64,000 nucleotides of DNA from contig ONKO01000002.1 of NCBI GenBank assembly GCA_900318445.1, positions 186,001 to 250,000 of the forward strand, given 5' to 3'. Both the position numbers and the translations under genes were made by a program. Under the pieces are notes generated by a model. It was not told the origin of the DNA and did not search any database. It saw nothing but the letters and a program-made list of their open reading frames with translations. The stretch is from an uncultured Bacteroidales bacterium (GTDB lineage: Bacteria > Bacteroidota > Bacteroidia > Bacteroidales > UBA932). Positions 8,371-14,505 of the stretch are shown here, piece by piece; the first letter of the stretch is position 1; each line of letters opens with the position of its first letter.

Positions 8371-8838
8371 ATGAGACACTTTGGCGCTATTCGATCCTGT
8401 GAGTGGATCGCGCATATATCCTGCTTGAGTGCGTTTCTTTCCTTGTTTTTTTTCATCAGCTGCCAGAAGAATAACAACAAGGATACTTACGAATCAGTGT
8501 ACGAGATGAGGATAGCCTCTTTCATGTATCACTACGAAACAATGACAATGGTGAATCAGTATAATCTTTATCAAGTACGTACATGGAGTACGAACTCGTG
8601 GGGAAACAAATGGCTGATGGGCACCATGGTTCAAGACGGCCGTTTTGAATATGAGGAAGGATATGAGTATGTGTTTAAGGTAACAACCGTTTGGGAGAAT
8701 CACCCGGATATCAACAAAGCAGATGGCGGGCCGATAACTCAACCGAAGTATGAACTCCTGTCTAAAACCAAAGTAAATACAGATGTCCGGGACGAGGACA
8801 TTTGGAAGGAGGTGCCCAGTGAAACCTACTACTGGTAA
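8371..8838 (+). CDS. Small lipoprotein, DUF4377-like
   Basis: 155 residues from the ATG at 8371, preferred over upstream in-frame codons because a TATTTTTG box ends 15 bases before it. Seen: a lipoprotein signal with ISC lipobox at about residue 31 (FFFISCQK). The mature part has the pattern FEYEEGYEYVFKVTT...PKYELLSKTKV, which resembles the short DUF4377 domain of secreted and lipid-anchored proteins. Not associated with any known pathway. First gene of the insert and moderately AT-rich relative to the core genes. The DUF4377 assignment is from memory of the pattern and should be treated as probable. Confidence 0.7.
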   Translation: MRHFGAIRSCEWIAHISCLSAFLSLFFFISCQKNNNKDTYESVYEMRIASFMYHYETMTMVNQYNLYQVRTWSTNSWGNKWLMGTMVQDGRFEYEEGYEYVFKVTTVWENHPDINKADGGPITQPKYELLSKTKVNTDVRDEDIWKEVPSETYYW

Positions 8839-8846
8839 GATGCTAA

Positions 8847-8862
8847 ATAACGCGTTTTTGCC
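8847..8862. repeat. Half copy of the TAACGC palindrome
   Basis: ATAACGCGTTTTTGCC, identical to 8295-8310, then diverges. It lies between the lipoprotein stop and the toxin remnant, so a recombination break probably occurred here. Confidence 0.75.
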
Positions 8863-8890
8863 TTCTCACCGACGACCGCAGGTATGGTAA

Positions 8891-9151
8891 GCGTCGCCTG
8901 GGAAGGCGGAATGCTTCTTCCTGGCTCAGGCGCTGACAAAATTAGATGATCGCGGCATAAGAGGTTTCTCAATTGTACATAGTCACCCGAATAATCATAT
9001 TCCTTCAGGCTTCTCTAATGAAACTTTACTTCGAAGTGACAAGATCGCAGCTGGAGCATTCCCGAGTTCACAGGGTTTTAATACTCCCATAGATGGTAAA
9101 TGTATACGTTACGATAGCAAAAAATTATATGAAAAAGTAAAACTATGGTAA
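8891..9151 (+). pseudogene. C-terminal fragment of a JAB-like RHS toxin
   Basis: Open frame of 86 codons bounded upstream by a stop at 8888 and lacking any ATG. It reads AECFFLAQALTKLDDRG, then GFSIVHSHPNNHIPSGFS and LLRSDKIAAG, ending YEKVKLW. The HSHP...PSG block resembles the JAB/JAMM-type metal site of the JAB-like toxin 1 domain found at the C-termini of Bacteroidetes RHS proteins. With no N-terminus it cannot be expressed alone as a secreted toxin. Its stop overlaps the start of the next gene (cATGgtaa), the coupling expected of a toxin tail and its immunity gene. Family call is from motif pattern; the fragment status is directly visible. Confidence 0.65.
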
Positions 9152-9945
9152 TAAGTAAGACTATTATATTAGGGATATTGCTAATACAATCCCTAATACA
9201 GCAACCTATCAAAAACGAGCTGATAAGAGATCTTTTGTGTCTGTTTATAAAAGATGTTCATCAGGTGTCTGAAACTGGGATTATTAGCTACAAGAGTACG
9301 TCAGAAGGTAAAAATACTATCTTAGATATCTGTGTTAAGCCTTTTTCTAGTTCATATAAACAAGAAGTAGCTGTTGATAGCTCAATATCATATGGCATTT
9401 TGGATGAAGAAATCACACTAGATGACTCTTTCTCAGTGGCTGGGGATGATTATCCTTCTTGGCAAATTGTATTTACGGACGGTGCATTCAATCCTTTTCT
9501 ATCGCATAAATATGACGGAAGCATGGATAGCATCTCTGACATTGAACACGTTGTAAAGAGCCATGACATTAAAACAATTGATGACGCCTGGCTGGATAGT
9601 TATTGCTTTACGGAATTGGATACTTATCCAATTTATGTAGAAGGTGATGAAAACACAGTCTTATCCAGAATTGTACAGAGTGTATTTAACGAAGAGGACC
9701 GAAAGTATTTAGAGATGGAATTGATACCTTTCATAGCTGTTATTATTATTGACAAGGAAGGTATAGCACACTTTGAATCTTTTTCAATGGAGTTAGATAA
9801 TGATTCGCTGAAGCATAAAGCAAAAGAAGTGATTGATCAGTTCTGCGAAAAACGTTTTATTCCGGGCCGCTTAAGAGGGAAAAATGTTAATTGCAAGATA
9901 GGCTTCCCCGTAGGAACGAATAGACAGTTTTTGCCCTCAAAATAG
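9145..9945 (+). CDS. Unknown protein coupled to the toxin tail, candidate immunity protein
   Basis: 266 residues. The ATG overlaps the toxin fragment's stop, so it was translated by coupling. Seen: a short hydrophobic N-terminus (about 4-18), an acidic middle with WQIVFTDG, and a C-terminal segment DKEGIAHFESFSMELD...FIPGRLRGKNVNCKIGFPV that has the feel of a TonB_C-like beta-alpha-beta fold. Strongly AT-rich with codon use unlike the core genes, so probably acquired. Position suggests an immunity protein to the JAB-like toxin (inference). No database family recognised with confidence. Confidence 0.65.
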   Translation: MVISKTIILGILLIQSLIQQPIKNELIRDLLCLFIKDVHQVSETGIISYKSTSEGKNTILDICVKPFSSSYKQEVAVDSSISYGILDEEITLDDSFSVAGDDYPSWQIVFTDGAFNPFLSHKYDGSMDSISDIEHVVKSHDIKTIDDAWLDSYCFTELDTYPIYVEGDENTVLSRIVQSVFNEEDRKYLEMELIPFIAVIIIDKEGIAHFESFSMELDNDSLKHKAKEVIDQFCEKRFIPGRLRGKNVNCKIGFPVGTNRQFLPSK

Positions 9946-9947
9946 TT

Positions 9948-10343
9948 ATGAGAACCTTTTTCGACTACTGTTACTATCGGATATCGAAGGCATATAGATC
10001 CTTGAGCGAGAAATCCTTTTGCGATTGGGGCTTTGGGGTATTGGCAACAACACTGGGTTTTTACGCGTTGATGATTACAACATTTATTCTACATTTATTC
10101 AGTTGTAAACTTAATCGAGAAATCATTATCATTGTGTTAGTGCCTTTTATCCTGATAGATGGGATATTCAGTTTTTTTTATGATAATAAGAAAAAAATAG
10201 ACAAGTATGAAAAACTAGAGAAACGGTATTCTAATGATTGTAATAGAATAATTAAGGGCCTAATCGTTTTCTTATTTGTTATCGGCTCTTTGTTATCGTA
10301 CATAGCAGCACTGTTGATTTGTGGATATTGGGTAAAGATATAG
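9948..10343 (+). CDS. Small membrane protein of unknown function in the insert
   Basis: 131 residues, 2 bases after the previous gene, so the two probably form an operon. Three hydrophobic segments are visible: about 26-49, 60-78 and 103-129; the region between the second and third is very lysine-rich (NKKKIDKYEKLEKR). AT-rich like its neighbour. It may be a second immunity or accessory protein of the RHS cassette; there is no direct evidence. It ends directly at the RHS remnant. Confidence 0.65.
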   Translation: MRTFFDYCYYRISKAYRSLSEKSFCDWGFGVLATTLGFYALMITTFILHLFSCKLNREIIIIVLVPFILIDGIFSFFYDNKKKIDKYEKLEKRYSNDCNRIIKGLIVFLFVIGSLLSYIAALLICGYWVKI

Positions 10344-10535
10344 ACTTTTTGACGGACCATCTGGGCAATGTGCGAGTGGTGGTGAATGACGCAGGTTGGT
10401 GGAGCAGGTGAACCAGTTCTACCCGTATGGTGAGGCTACTGACATGGGGCAGGCGCTGCCGGCTTCTGTCGACAACCCCTACAAGTGGGGCGGCAAGGAG
10501 TGGGATGAGGACCAGGGCGCGCATATGGCGCAAAG
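10344..10535 (+). pseudogene. RHS/YD-repeat protein core end, frameshifted remnant
   Basis: Directly after the membrane protein stop the frame reads FLTDHLGNVRVVVNDAG, the signature at the end of Bacteroidetes RHS core domains. It then shifts frame near 10393-10396 and continues VEQVNQFYPYGEATD and NPYKWGGKEWDEDQGAHM, the usual continuation. The core end is truncated at about 10525, where the repeat copy of the M16 gene end begins, so the last RHS residues run into AQRLFAPG. No start, one frameshift and both ends missing: non-functional. In a normal gene this segment would stand before, not after, the toxin tail. Confidence 0.85.
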
Positions 10536-10635
10536 GCTCTTTGCGCCGGGGAATCTCTCCAGTTTGATCTATCTTTAGGCTGCGGTGGGACGTATAACGC
10601 GTTTTTGCCGGAAAAGTGCGTTACTCGTCCGTAGC
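10536..10635. repeat. 100-bp direct repeat, right copy
   Basis: Exact copy of 8237-8336. Contains a dead copy of the M16 peptidase's last codons and the true 3' end of recQ on the other strand. Confidence 0.97.
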
Positions 10636-12818
10636 TCGCAGAGGAACTTGATGCGGACCAGGCGGATTTCTGATTCCTCGTAGTCTCCACCCAGGGCGGC
10701 AAGGGCCTCGGACAGGGAGTCGGAGGTGGCTTCTTCCTTGAACCAGTCGTAGATTTCCTCCACCACCTCGGGATCCAGTTCTTTCTCAATATAATAATTG
10801 ATATTGACGCGGGTACCGGTAGATATGATACCCTCGATTTCCGTGAGAAGTTCGTTCATGTCCAGCCCCTTGGCGGCGGCAATGTCCTTAAGGTCCAGTT
10901 TGCGGTCTATGGACTGGATGATATACACTTTGTTACCCGACTTGGGAGCCACGGACTTGACCACAAAGTCGTCGGGCCTTTCAATCTCATTCTCCTCCAC
11001 ATAGCGGGCAATGAGGTCCACAAAAGGCTGGCCAAACTTACGGGCCTTGCCTTCTCCTACGCCCTGGCACTTTTCCTGGAGTTCCTTGAGCGTAAGCGGA
11101 TACACAATGGTCATATCCTCCAGCGCCGGGTCTCCGAACACAATCCAGGGTTGCAGGTGCATCTTGCGGGCAACGTCCTTTCGAAGGTCCTTTAGCATGG
11201 ACAGGAGCACAGGGTCTCCCCCGCCGCCACCGGAAGCCGCAGGTACATCGTCCTCTTCGTCGTCCTCACCCTCGGAGAACGTGCGGTCCTCCACCAGCAT
11301 GACCTGATGCGGGTGCTCCATAAACTGAAGGCCTTGCTCTGTAACCGAGATAAGTCCGTAATTCTCAATATCCTTCTCCAGATAATGCAGGAGAAGTCCC
11401 TGGTGGAAGACGGCGCACCAGAAACGGATGTCATGATCCTTGCCGGCCCCGAAAAAAGGCAGTTCGTCGTGCTTGTAGGACTTGACCATGGCATTGGTAA
11501 CGCCCGAAAGGATGGCGGCCAGGTGCTCCAGCTTGAAGTGTTCCGGCAGCGACTGGATGAGCTCGATGACAAGGGCCATGTCCTCCCTTCCGTCATAGCG
11601 CTTCTTGGGATGCAGGCAGTTGTCGCACGCCCCGCAGTTGTCCTCGGGATAATCCTCTCCGAAATAGTTGAGCAGCATCTTGCGCCGGCACTGGCTGGAC
11701 TCTGCATACGCCACAGTCTCCTGCAGGAGCTGCTTGCCGATTTCCTGCTCGGCCACCGGCTTCCCCTGCATGAACTTCTCCAGCTTCTGGATATCCTTGT
11801 AGCTGTAATAGGTGATGCACTGGCCTTCCTGGCCGTCACGGCCGGCACGGCCCGTCTCCTGATAATAGCCTTCGATGCTCTTGGGAATGTCGTAGTGGAT
11901 GACAAAGCGAACGTCCGGCTTGTCAATGCCCATGCCAAAAGCGATGGTGGCCACGATGACGTCAATCTCTTCCGTGAGGAACAGGTCCTGGTTCTCGGCC
12001 CGGGTCTTTGCGTCCAGGCCGGCATGATACGGACGCGCCTTGATGCCGTTGATGGAGAGCATCTGGGCCAGTTCCTCCACCTTGCGGCGGCTGAGGCAGT
12101 AGATGATGCCGCTCTTGCCGGGATTCTGGCGGATGAAGCGGATGATATCCTTCTCGGGTTCCACCTTGTCCCGTACCTCATAATAGAGGTTGGGCCGATT
12201 GAAGGAGGACTTGAATACCTCGGCGTCCTGGATGCGCAGGTTCTTGAGAATGTCGCTCTGGACCTTGGGCGTAGCGGTAGCCGTGAGGGCAATCACCGGC
12301 GCCGGCTGAATCTGGTCTATGATGTAGCGGATCTTGCGGTATTCCGGGCGGAAGTCATGGCCCCACTCGGAAATACAGTGGGCTTCATCCACCGCATAGA
12401 AGGAGATTTTGACCGATTTTAAAAGGGCAATGTTCTCCTCCTTGGTAAGGGACTCCGGCGCCACGTACAGCAGTTTGGTAACGCCCCTGAGGAGGTCTTC
12501 CTGAACCTCCTGGATCTGCATGCGGCTGAGCGAGGAATTGAGGAAGTGCGCAATGCCGTCTTCCCCTACCTCGAAACCGCGGATGGCGTCTACCTGGTTC
12601 TTCATGAGGGCAATGAGCGGAGAGATGACAATGGCGGTGCCTTCCATGACAAGGGCCGGCAGCTGGTAGCACAGCGACTTGCCGCCCCCGGTGGGCATGA
12701 GCACAAACGCATCCTTGCCGGAAATCAGGTGACGGATAATACGTTCCTGGTCTCCCTTAAAAGCATCGTAACCGAAGAAAGTCTTCAGCTTTGCATGCAA
12801 GGTGGAGCTGTCAACCAT
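10575..12818 (-). CDS. recQ: ATP-dependent DNA helicase RecQ
   Basis: 747 residues. 3'-5' DNA helicase in recombination and fork repair. Seen: Walker A PTGGGKS at 42-48, DEAH box at 144-147 followed by CISEWGHDFRPEYRKI, helicase C domain with GMGIDKPDVRFVIHYDIPKS and the arginine fingers QETGRAGRDG, a zinc-binding RQC segment (CRRKMLLNYFGE...CGACDNC), an HRDC domain (about 530-610) and a C-terminal helix-turn-helix extension (650-725). The natural end would be near ...VRIKFLCEL; the last 18 residues come from a repetitive palindrome that lies across the stop. Starts at 12818 with a promoter box at 12853. Convergent with the M16 peptidase before the insert arrived. Confidence 0.96.
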   Translation of the reverse strand: MVDSSTLHAKLKTFFGYDAFKGDQERIIRHLISGKDAFVLMPTGGGKSLCYQLPALVMEGTAIVISPLIALMKNQVDAIRGFEVGEDGIAHFLNSSLSRMQIQEVQEDLLRGVTKLLYVAPESLTKEENIALLKSVKISFYAVDEAHCISEWGHDFRPEYRKIRYIIDQIQPAPVIALTATATPKVQSDILKNLRIQDAEVFKSSFNRPNLYYEVRDKVEPEKDIIRFIRQNPGKSGIIYCLSRRKVEELAQMLSINGIKARPYHAGLDAKTRAENQDLFLTEEIDVIVATIAFGMGIDKPDVRFVIHYDIPKSIEGYYQETGRAGRDGQEGQCITYYSYKDIQKLEKFMQGKPVAEQEIGKQLLQETVAYAESSQCRRKMLLNYFGEDYPEDNCGACDNCLHPKKRYDGREDMALVIELIQSLPEHFKLEHLAAILSGVTNAMVKSYKHDELPFFGAGKDHDIRFWCAVFHQGLLLHYLEKDIENYGLISVTEQGLQFMEHPHQVMLVEDRTFSEGEDDEEDDVPAASGGGGGDPVLLSMLKDLRKDVARKMHLQPWIVFGDPALEDMTIVYPLTLKELQEKCQGVGEGKARKFGQPFVDLIARYVEENEIERPDDFVVKSVAPKSGNKVYIIQSIDRKLDLKDIAAAKGLDMNELLTEIEGIISTGTRVNINYYIEKELDPEVVEEIYDWFKEEATSDSLSEALAALGGDYEESEIRLVRIKFLCELRTSNALFRQKRVIRPTAA
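10589..10631. repeat. TAACGC-family palindrome (copy 2), forming the recQ 3' end
   Basis: Same sequence as 8290-8332. On the minus strand it is translated as the last residues of RecQ (TSNALFRQKRVIRP). Confidence 0.85.
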
Positions 12819-12852
12819 AATGCCCTGTTTTGTTCTACTGCGTAACGATACC

Positions 12853-12860
12853 CAAATTTA
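12853..12860 (-). promoter_or_regulatory. -7 promoter box TAAATTTG for recQ
   Basis: On the minus strand TAAATTTG lies about 35 bases before the recQ start. It is back to back with the FKBP promoter at 12945. Confidence 0.55.
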
Positions 12861-12944
12861 CTGTTTTTTCCATAAAAAATCAATCGTTTGTACTAACTTT
12901 TTTATCTCCACACCCGTAGATTATGCTTTATCCGGAAATATTGC

Positions 12945-12952
12945 TATCTTTG
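12945..12952 (+). promoter_or_regulatory. -7 promoter box TATCTTTG for the FKBP gene
   Basis: Canonical Bacteroidetes box, 43 bases before the ATG at 12995. Confidence 0.7.
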
Positions 12953-12994
12953 CAGATTGTACGACAGACAAAAACTTTAAATTATTTTAATAAC

Positions 12995-13741
12995 ATGAAA
13001 CTCGTAAAACTCTTCGCCATCGCTTCCGCCACCGTGCTGGTGATGGCTTGCGGCACCTCCAAGGTAGAGGGCTCCAAGGAAGTTCAGAACCTGCTCCCCT
13101 CCAAGGGACAGGTAGACACCACTTCTTATCTTCTGGGCGTCAACTTCGGTCTCGTTATCACCCAGAACGGCTTCGGAGACCTCAACATGGCTCAGCTGGA
13201 GAAAGGTATGAAGGATGCCCTGAACGCCAAGGAAGGCCAGCCCATGGACTCCGCCTTCGTGAAGCAGTTCAAGATTGACCCTTCCGAGATGAACATGATC
13301 ATCAACGAGTACCTCCAGAAGCGCACCGCTTACGAAGGCGCCCTCAACAAGGAGAAAGGTGACAAGTTCCGCAAGGAGTTCTTCGTGAAGAACAGCGCCG
13401 ACTCCACCGCCACCGGTATCGTTTACCTCATCCAGGATTCCGGCAGCGAGAAGCACGCCGTGAGCGACCGTGACACCGTGAAGGTGAACTACCGCGGCAC
13501 CCTCATCGACGGCAAGGAGTTTGACAAGAACGACGGTATCGAGTTCCCTCTCAACCGCGTCATCAAGGGTTGGACCGAGGGCATGAAGCTGGTGGGCGAA
13601 GGTGGCAAGATCACCCTCGTAATCCCCGCCGAGCTTGCTTACGGCGAGCGTGGTCCCCGCGAGATCGGTGCCAACAGCACCCTTATCTTCGACGTAGACC
13701 TGCTGGAGGTGAAGCCCTACGTAGAACCCGCCACCAAGTAA
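12995..13741 (+). CDS. FKBP-type peptidyl-prolyl isomerase, lipoprotein
   Basis: 248 residues from the ATG at 12995, which starts a typical lipoprotein signal (lipobox VMAC, C19); an earlier in-frame codon would spoil it and lies before the transcription start. Seen: an N-terminal helical dimerisation region (about 40-140, FKBP_N type with SYLLGVNFG) and a C-terminal FKBP domain (about 150-243) with VKVNYRGTLIDGKEFD, the VIKGWTEGMKLVGEGGKITLVIPAELAYG signature and STLIFDVDLL. The active-site aromatic positions are retained. It catalyses prolyl isomerisation of envelope proteins, FkpA-like. Its own promoter is at 12945 and a DUF3127 gene follows after 4 bases. Confidence 0.93.
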   Translation: MKLVKLFAIASATVLVMACGTSKVEGSKEVQNLLPSKGQVDTTSYLLGVNFGLVITQNGFGDLNMAQLEKGMKDALNAKEGQPMDSAFVKQFKIDPSEMNMIINEYLQKRTAYEGALNKEKGDKFRKEFFVKNSADSTATGIVYLIQDSGSEKHAVSDRDTVKVNYRGTLIDGKEFDKNDGIEFPLNRVIKGWTEGMKLVGEGGKITLVIPAELAYGERGPREIGANSTLIFDVDLLEVKPYVEPATK

Positions 13742-13745
13742 GTCT

Positions 13746-14180
13746 ATGGCACTGGAACTGGAAGGAACGCTTCGGCAGAAGCTGGGTGTGCAGCAGGGAA
13801 CGTCGGCCCGCGGACAGTGGGCCAAACAGGAGTTCATCCTGGACTACCCCGACGGCAATTACACTTCACAGGCTGTCTTCACCGCCTTCGGGCAGGACAA
13901 GGTAGCAGAGCTGGACAAGTACCAGGTAGGAAACCATATCAAGGTTTCCTTCAACATCAAGAGCCGTGAGTATAACGGCCGGTGGTACACGGACCTTCAG
14001 GTCTGGCGCATCGCCCCTGCGGGCCAGGCGCAGCCAGCCGCATCGGCCCAGCCGGTGGCATCGGCCCAGCCGGCACCATCGGCCCAGCCTGTTCCGCCGG
14101 CCCCGGCCTTCGAGGCACCGGCCCCCACGCTGGACGACATGCCGGGGGACTTGCAGGACTCCGACGACCTTCCGTTCTAA
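13746..14180 (+). CDS. DUF3127 protein with an SSB-like acidic tail
   Basis: 144 residues. Seen: an N-terminal domain (1-90) with the DUF3127 pattern (GTSARGQWAKQEFILDY, then KVSFNIKSREYNGRWYTDLQVWRI), which looks OB-fold-like; a low-complexity linker (92-128) made of SAQP repeats; and the C-terminus DLQDSDDLPF. The linker plus acidic, hydrophobic-ending tail is the layout of single-stranded DNA-binding protein, where a DDDIPF tip recruits repair enzymes. The linker codes for GCATCGGCCCAGCC repeats. Follows the FKBP gene by 4 bases and ends at a terminator. A role in DNA metabolism is inference, made more likely by recQ, dnaG and metG nearby only weakly. Confidence 0.85.
   Translation: MALELEGTLRQKLGVQQGTSARGQWAKQEFILDYPDGNYTSQAVFTAFGQDKVAELDKYQVGNHIKVSFNIKSREYNGRWYTDLQVWRIAPAGQAQPAASAQPVASAQPAPSAQPVPPAPAFEAPAPTLDDMPGDLQDSDDLPF
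14029..14095 (+). repeat. Tandem SAQP-coding repeat in the DUF3127 gene
   Basis: Three to four imperfect 15-base units with the core GCATCGGCCCAGCC. They encode the Ala/Gln/Pro linker and each contains the word ATCGGCC. Confidence 0.75.
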
Positions 14181-14187
14181 TCGCACT

Positions 14188-14217
14188 AAAACCTTCGGTA
14201 AATGCCGAAGGTTTTTT
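14188..14217 (+). terminator. Rho-independent terminator after the DUF3127 gene
   Basis: Stem AACCTTCGG / CCGAAGGTT, loop TAAATG, followed by T residues. The next promoter box begins two bases later. Confidence 0.9.
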
Positions 14218-14218
14218 G

Positions 14219-14226
14219 TATCTTTG
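14219..14226 (+). promoter_or_regulatory. -7 promoter box TATCTTTG, leaderless arrangement
   Basis: Only six bases (CAGACT) separate this box from the ATG at 14233. Transcription would start at or next to the start codon. Confidence 0.7.
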
Positions 14227-14232
14227 CAGACT

Positions 14233-14505
14233 ATGATAAGTTTTGCATATAACAACCGGACCATCCGGCTCATAAAAGACATCCTGTTTGTAGCGCTGGG
14301 CATGTGGCTCGCCAGCCGTGCCAGTTTCCTGGCCGTTCTGGTGGGTATCCTGGCCATCTTCTGGTATGGACGCGACGCCTATTACCAGGCAAAAGTATTG
14401 TGGCAGGAGAAACACTATAAGGAGCCCGAAAGCAAGGCTCCGAAAGACAACGGGAAAATCAGCCTGGGCTCCGACGCCAAGGAAGTGAATTTCGAGAAGG
14501 AGTAA
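14233..14505 (+). CDS. Small membrane protein of unknown function upstream of dnaG
   Basis: 90 residues from the ATG at 14233, set by the promoter box just upstream; the longer open frame runs back into the previous gene and its terminator. One or two hydrophobic segments (about 17-25 and 30-46) and a charged C-terminus ending DAKEVNFEKE. No family recognised. Its stop is immediately followed by the dnaG start, so it is co-transcribed and probably translationally coupled with primase. Transcript is predicted leaderless. Confidence 0.75.
   Translation: MISFAYNNRTIRLIKDILFVALGMWLASRASFLAVLVGILAIFWYGRDAYYQAKVLWQEKHYKEPESKAPKDNGKISLGSDAKEVNFEKE

Larger units (their letters stand above)
8337..10535. 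mobile_element. Foreign-looking insert with RHS toxin remnants between 100-bp direct repeats
   Basis: The block between the repeats is visibly AT-rich in its middle (9145-10343) against G+C-rich flanks. It carries a lipoprotein gene, the tail of a JAB-like RHS toxin, two unknown genes and a frameshifted RHS core end. Without one repeat copy the M16 and recQ genes would be directly convergent with overlapping stops; the duplication leaves both genes intact. No transposase or integrase lies inside. A single-crossover integration of a 2,299-base circle at the repeat, or an insertion copying its target, would both give this structure (inference). Confidence 0.75.

Noticed and set aside
8237-10635. 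The direct-repeat bounded block as an insertion sequence
   Set aside because: No transposase lies between the repeats and a 100-bp target duplication is far longer than IS elements make.
14029-14095. The SAQP-coding repeat as a CRISPR or mobile repeat
   Set aside because: Units are tandem, 15 bases long, in frame and encode a simple linker.
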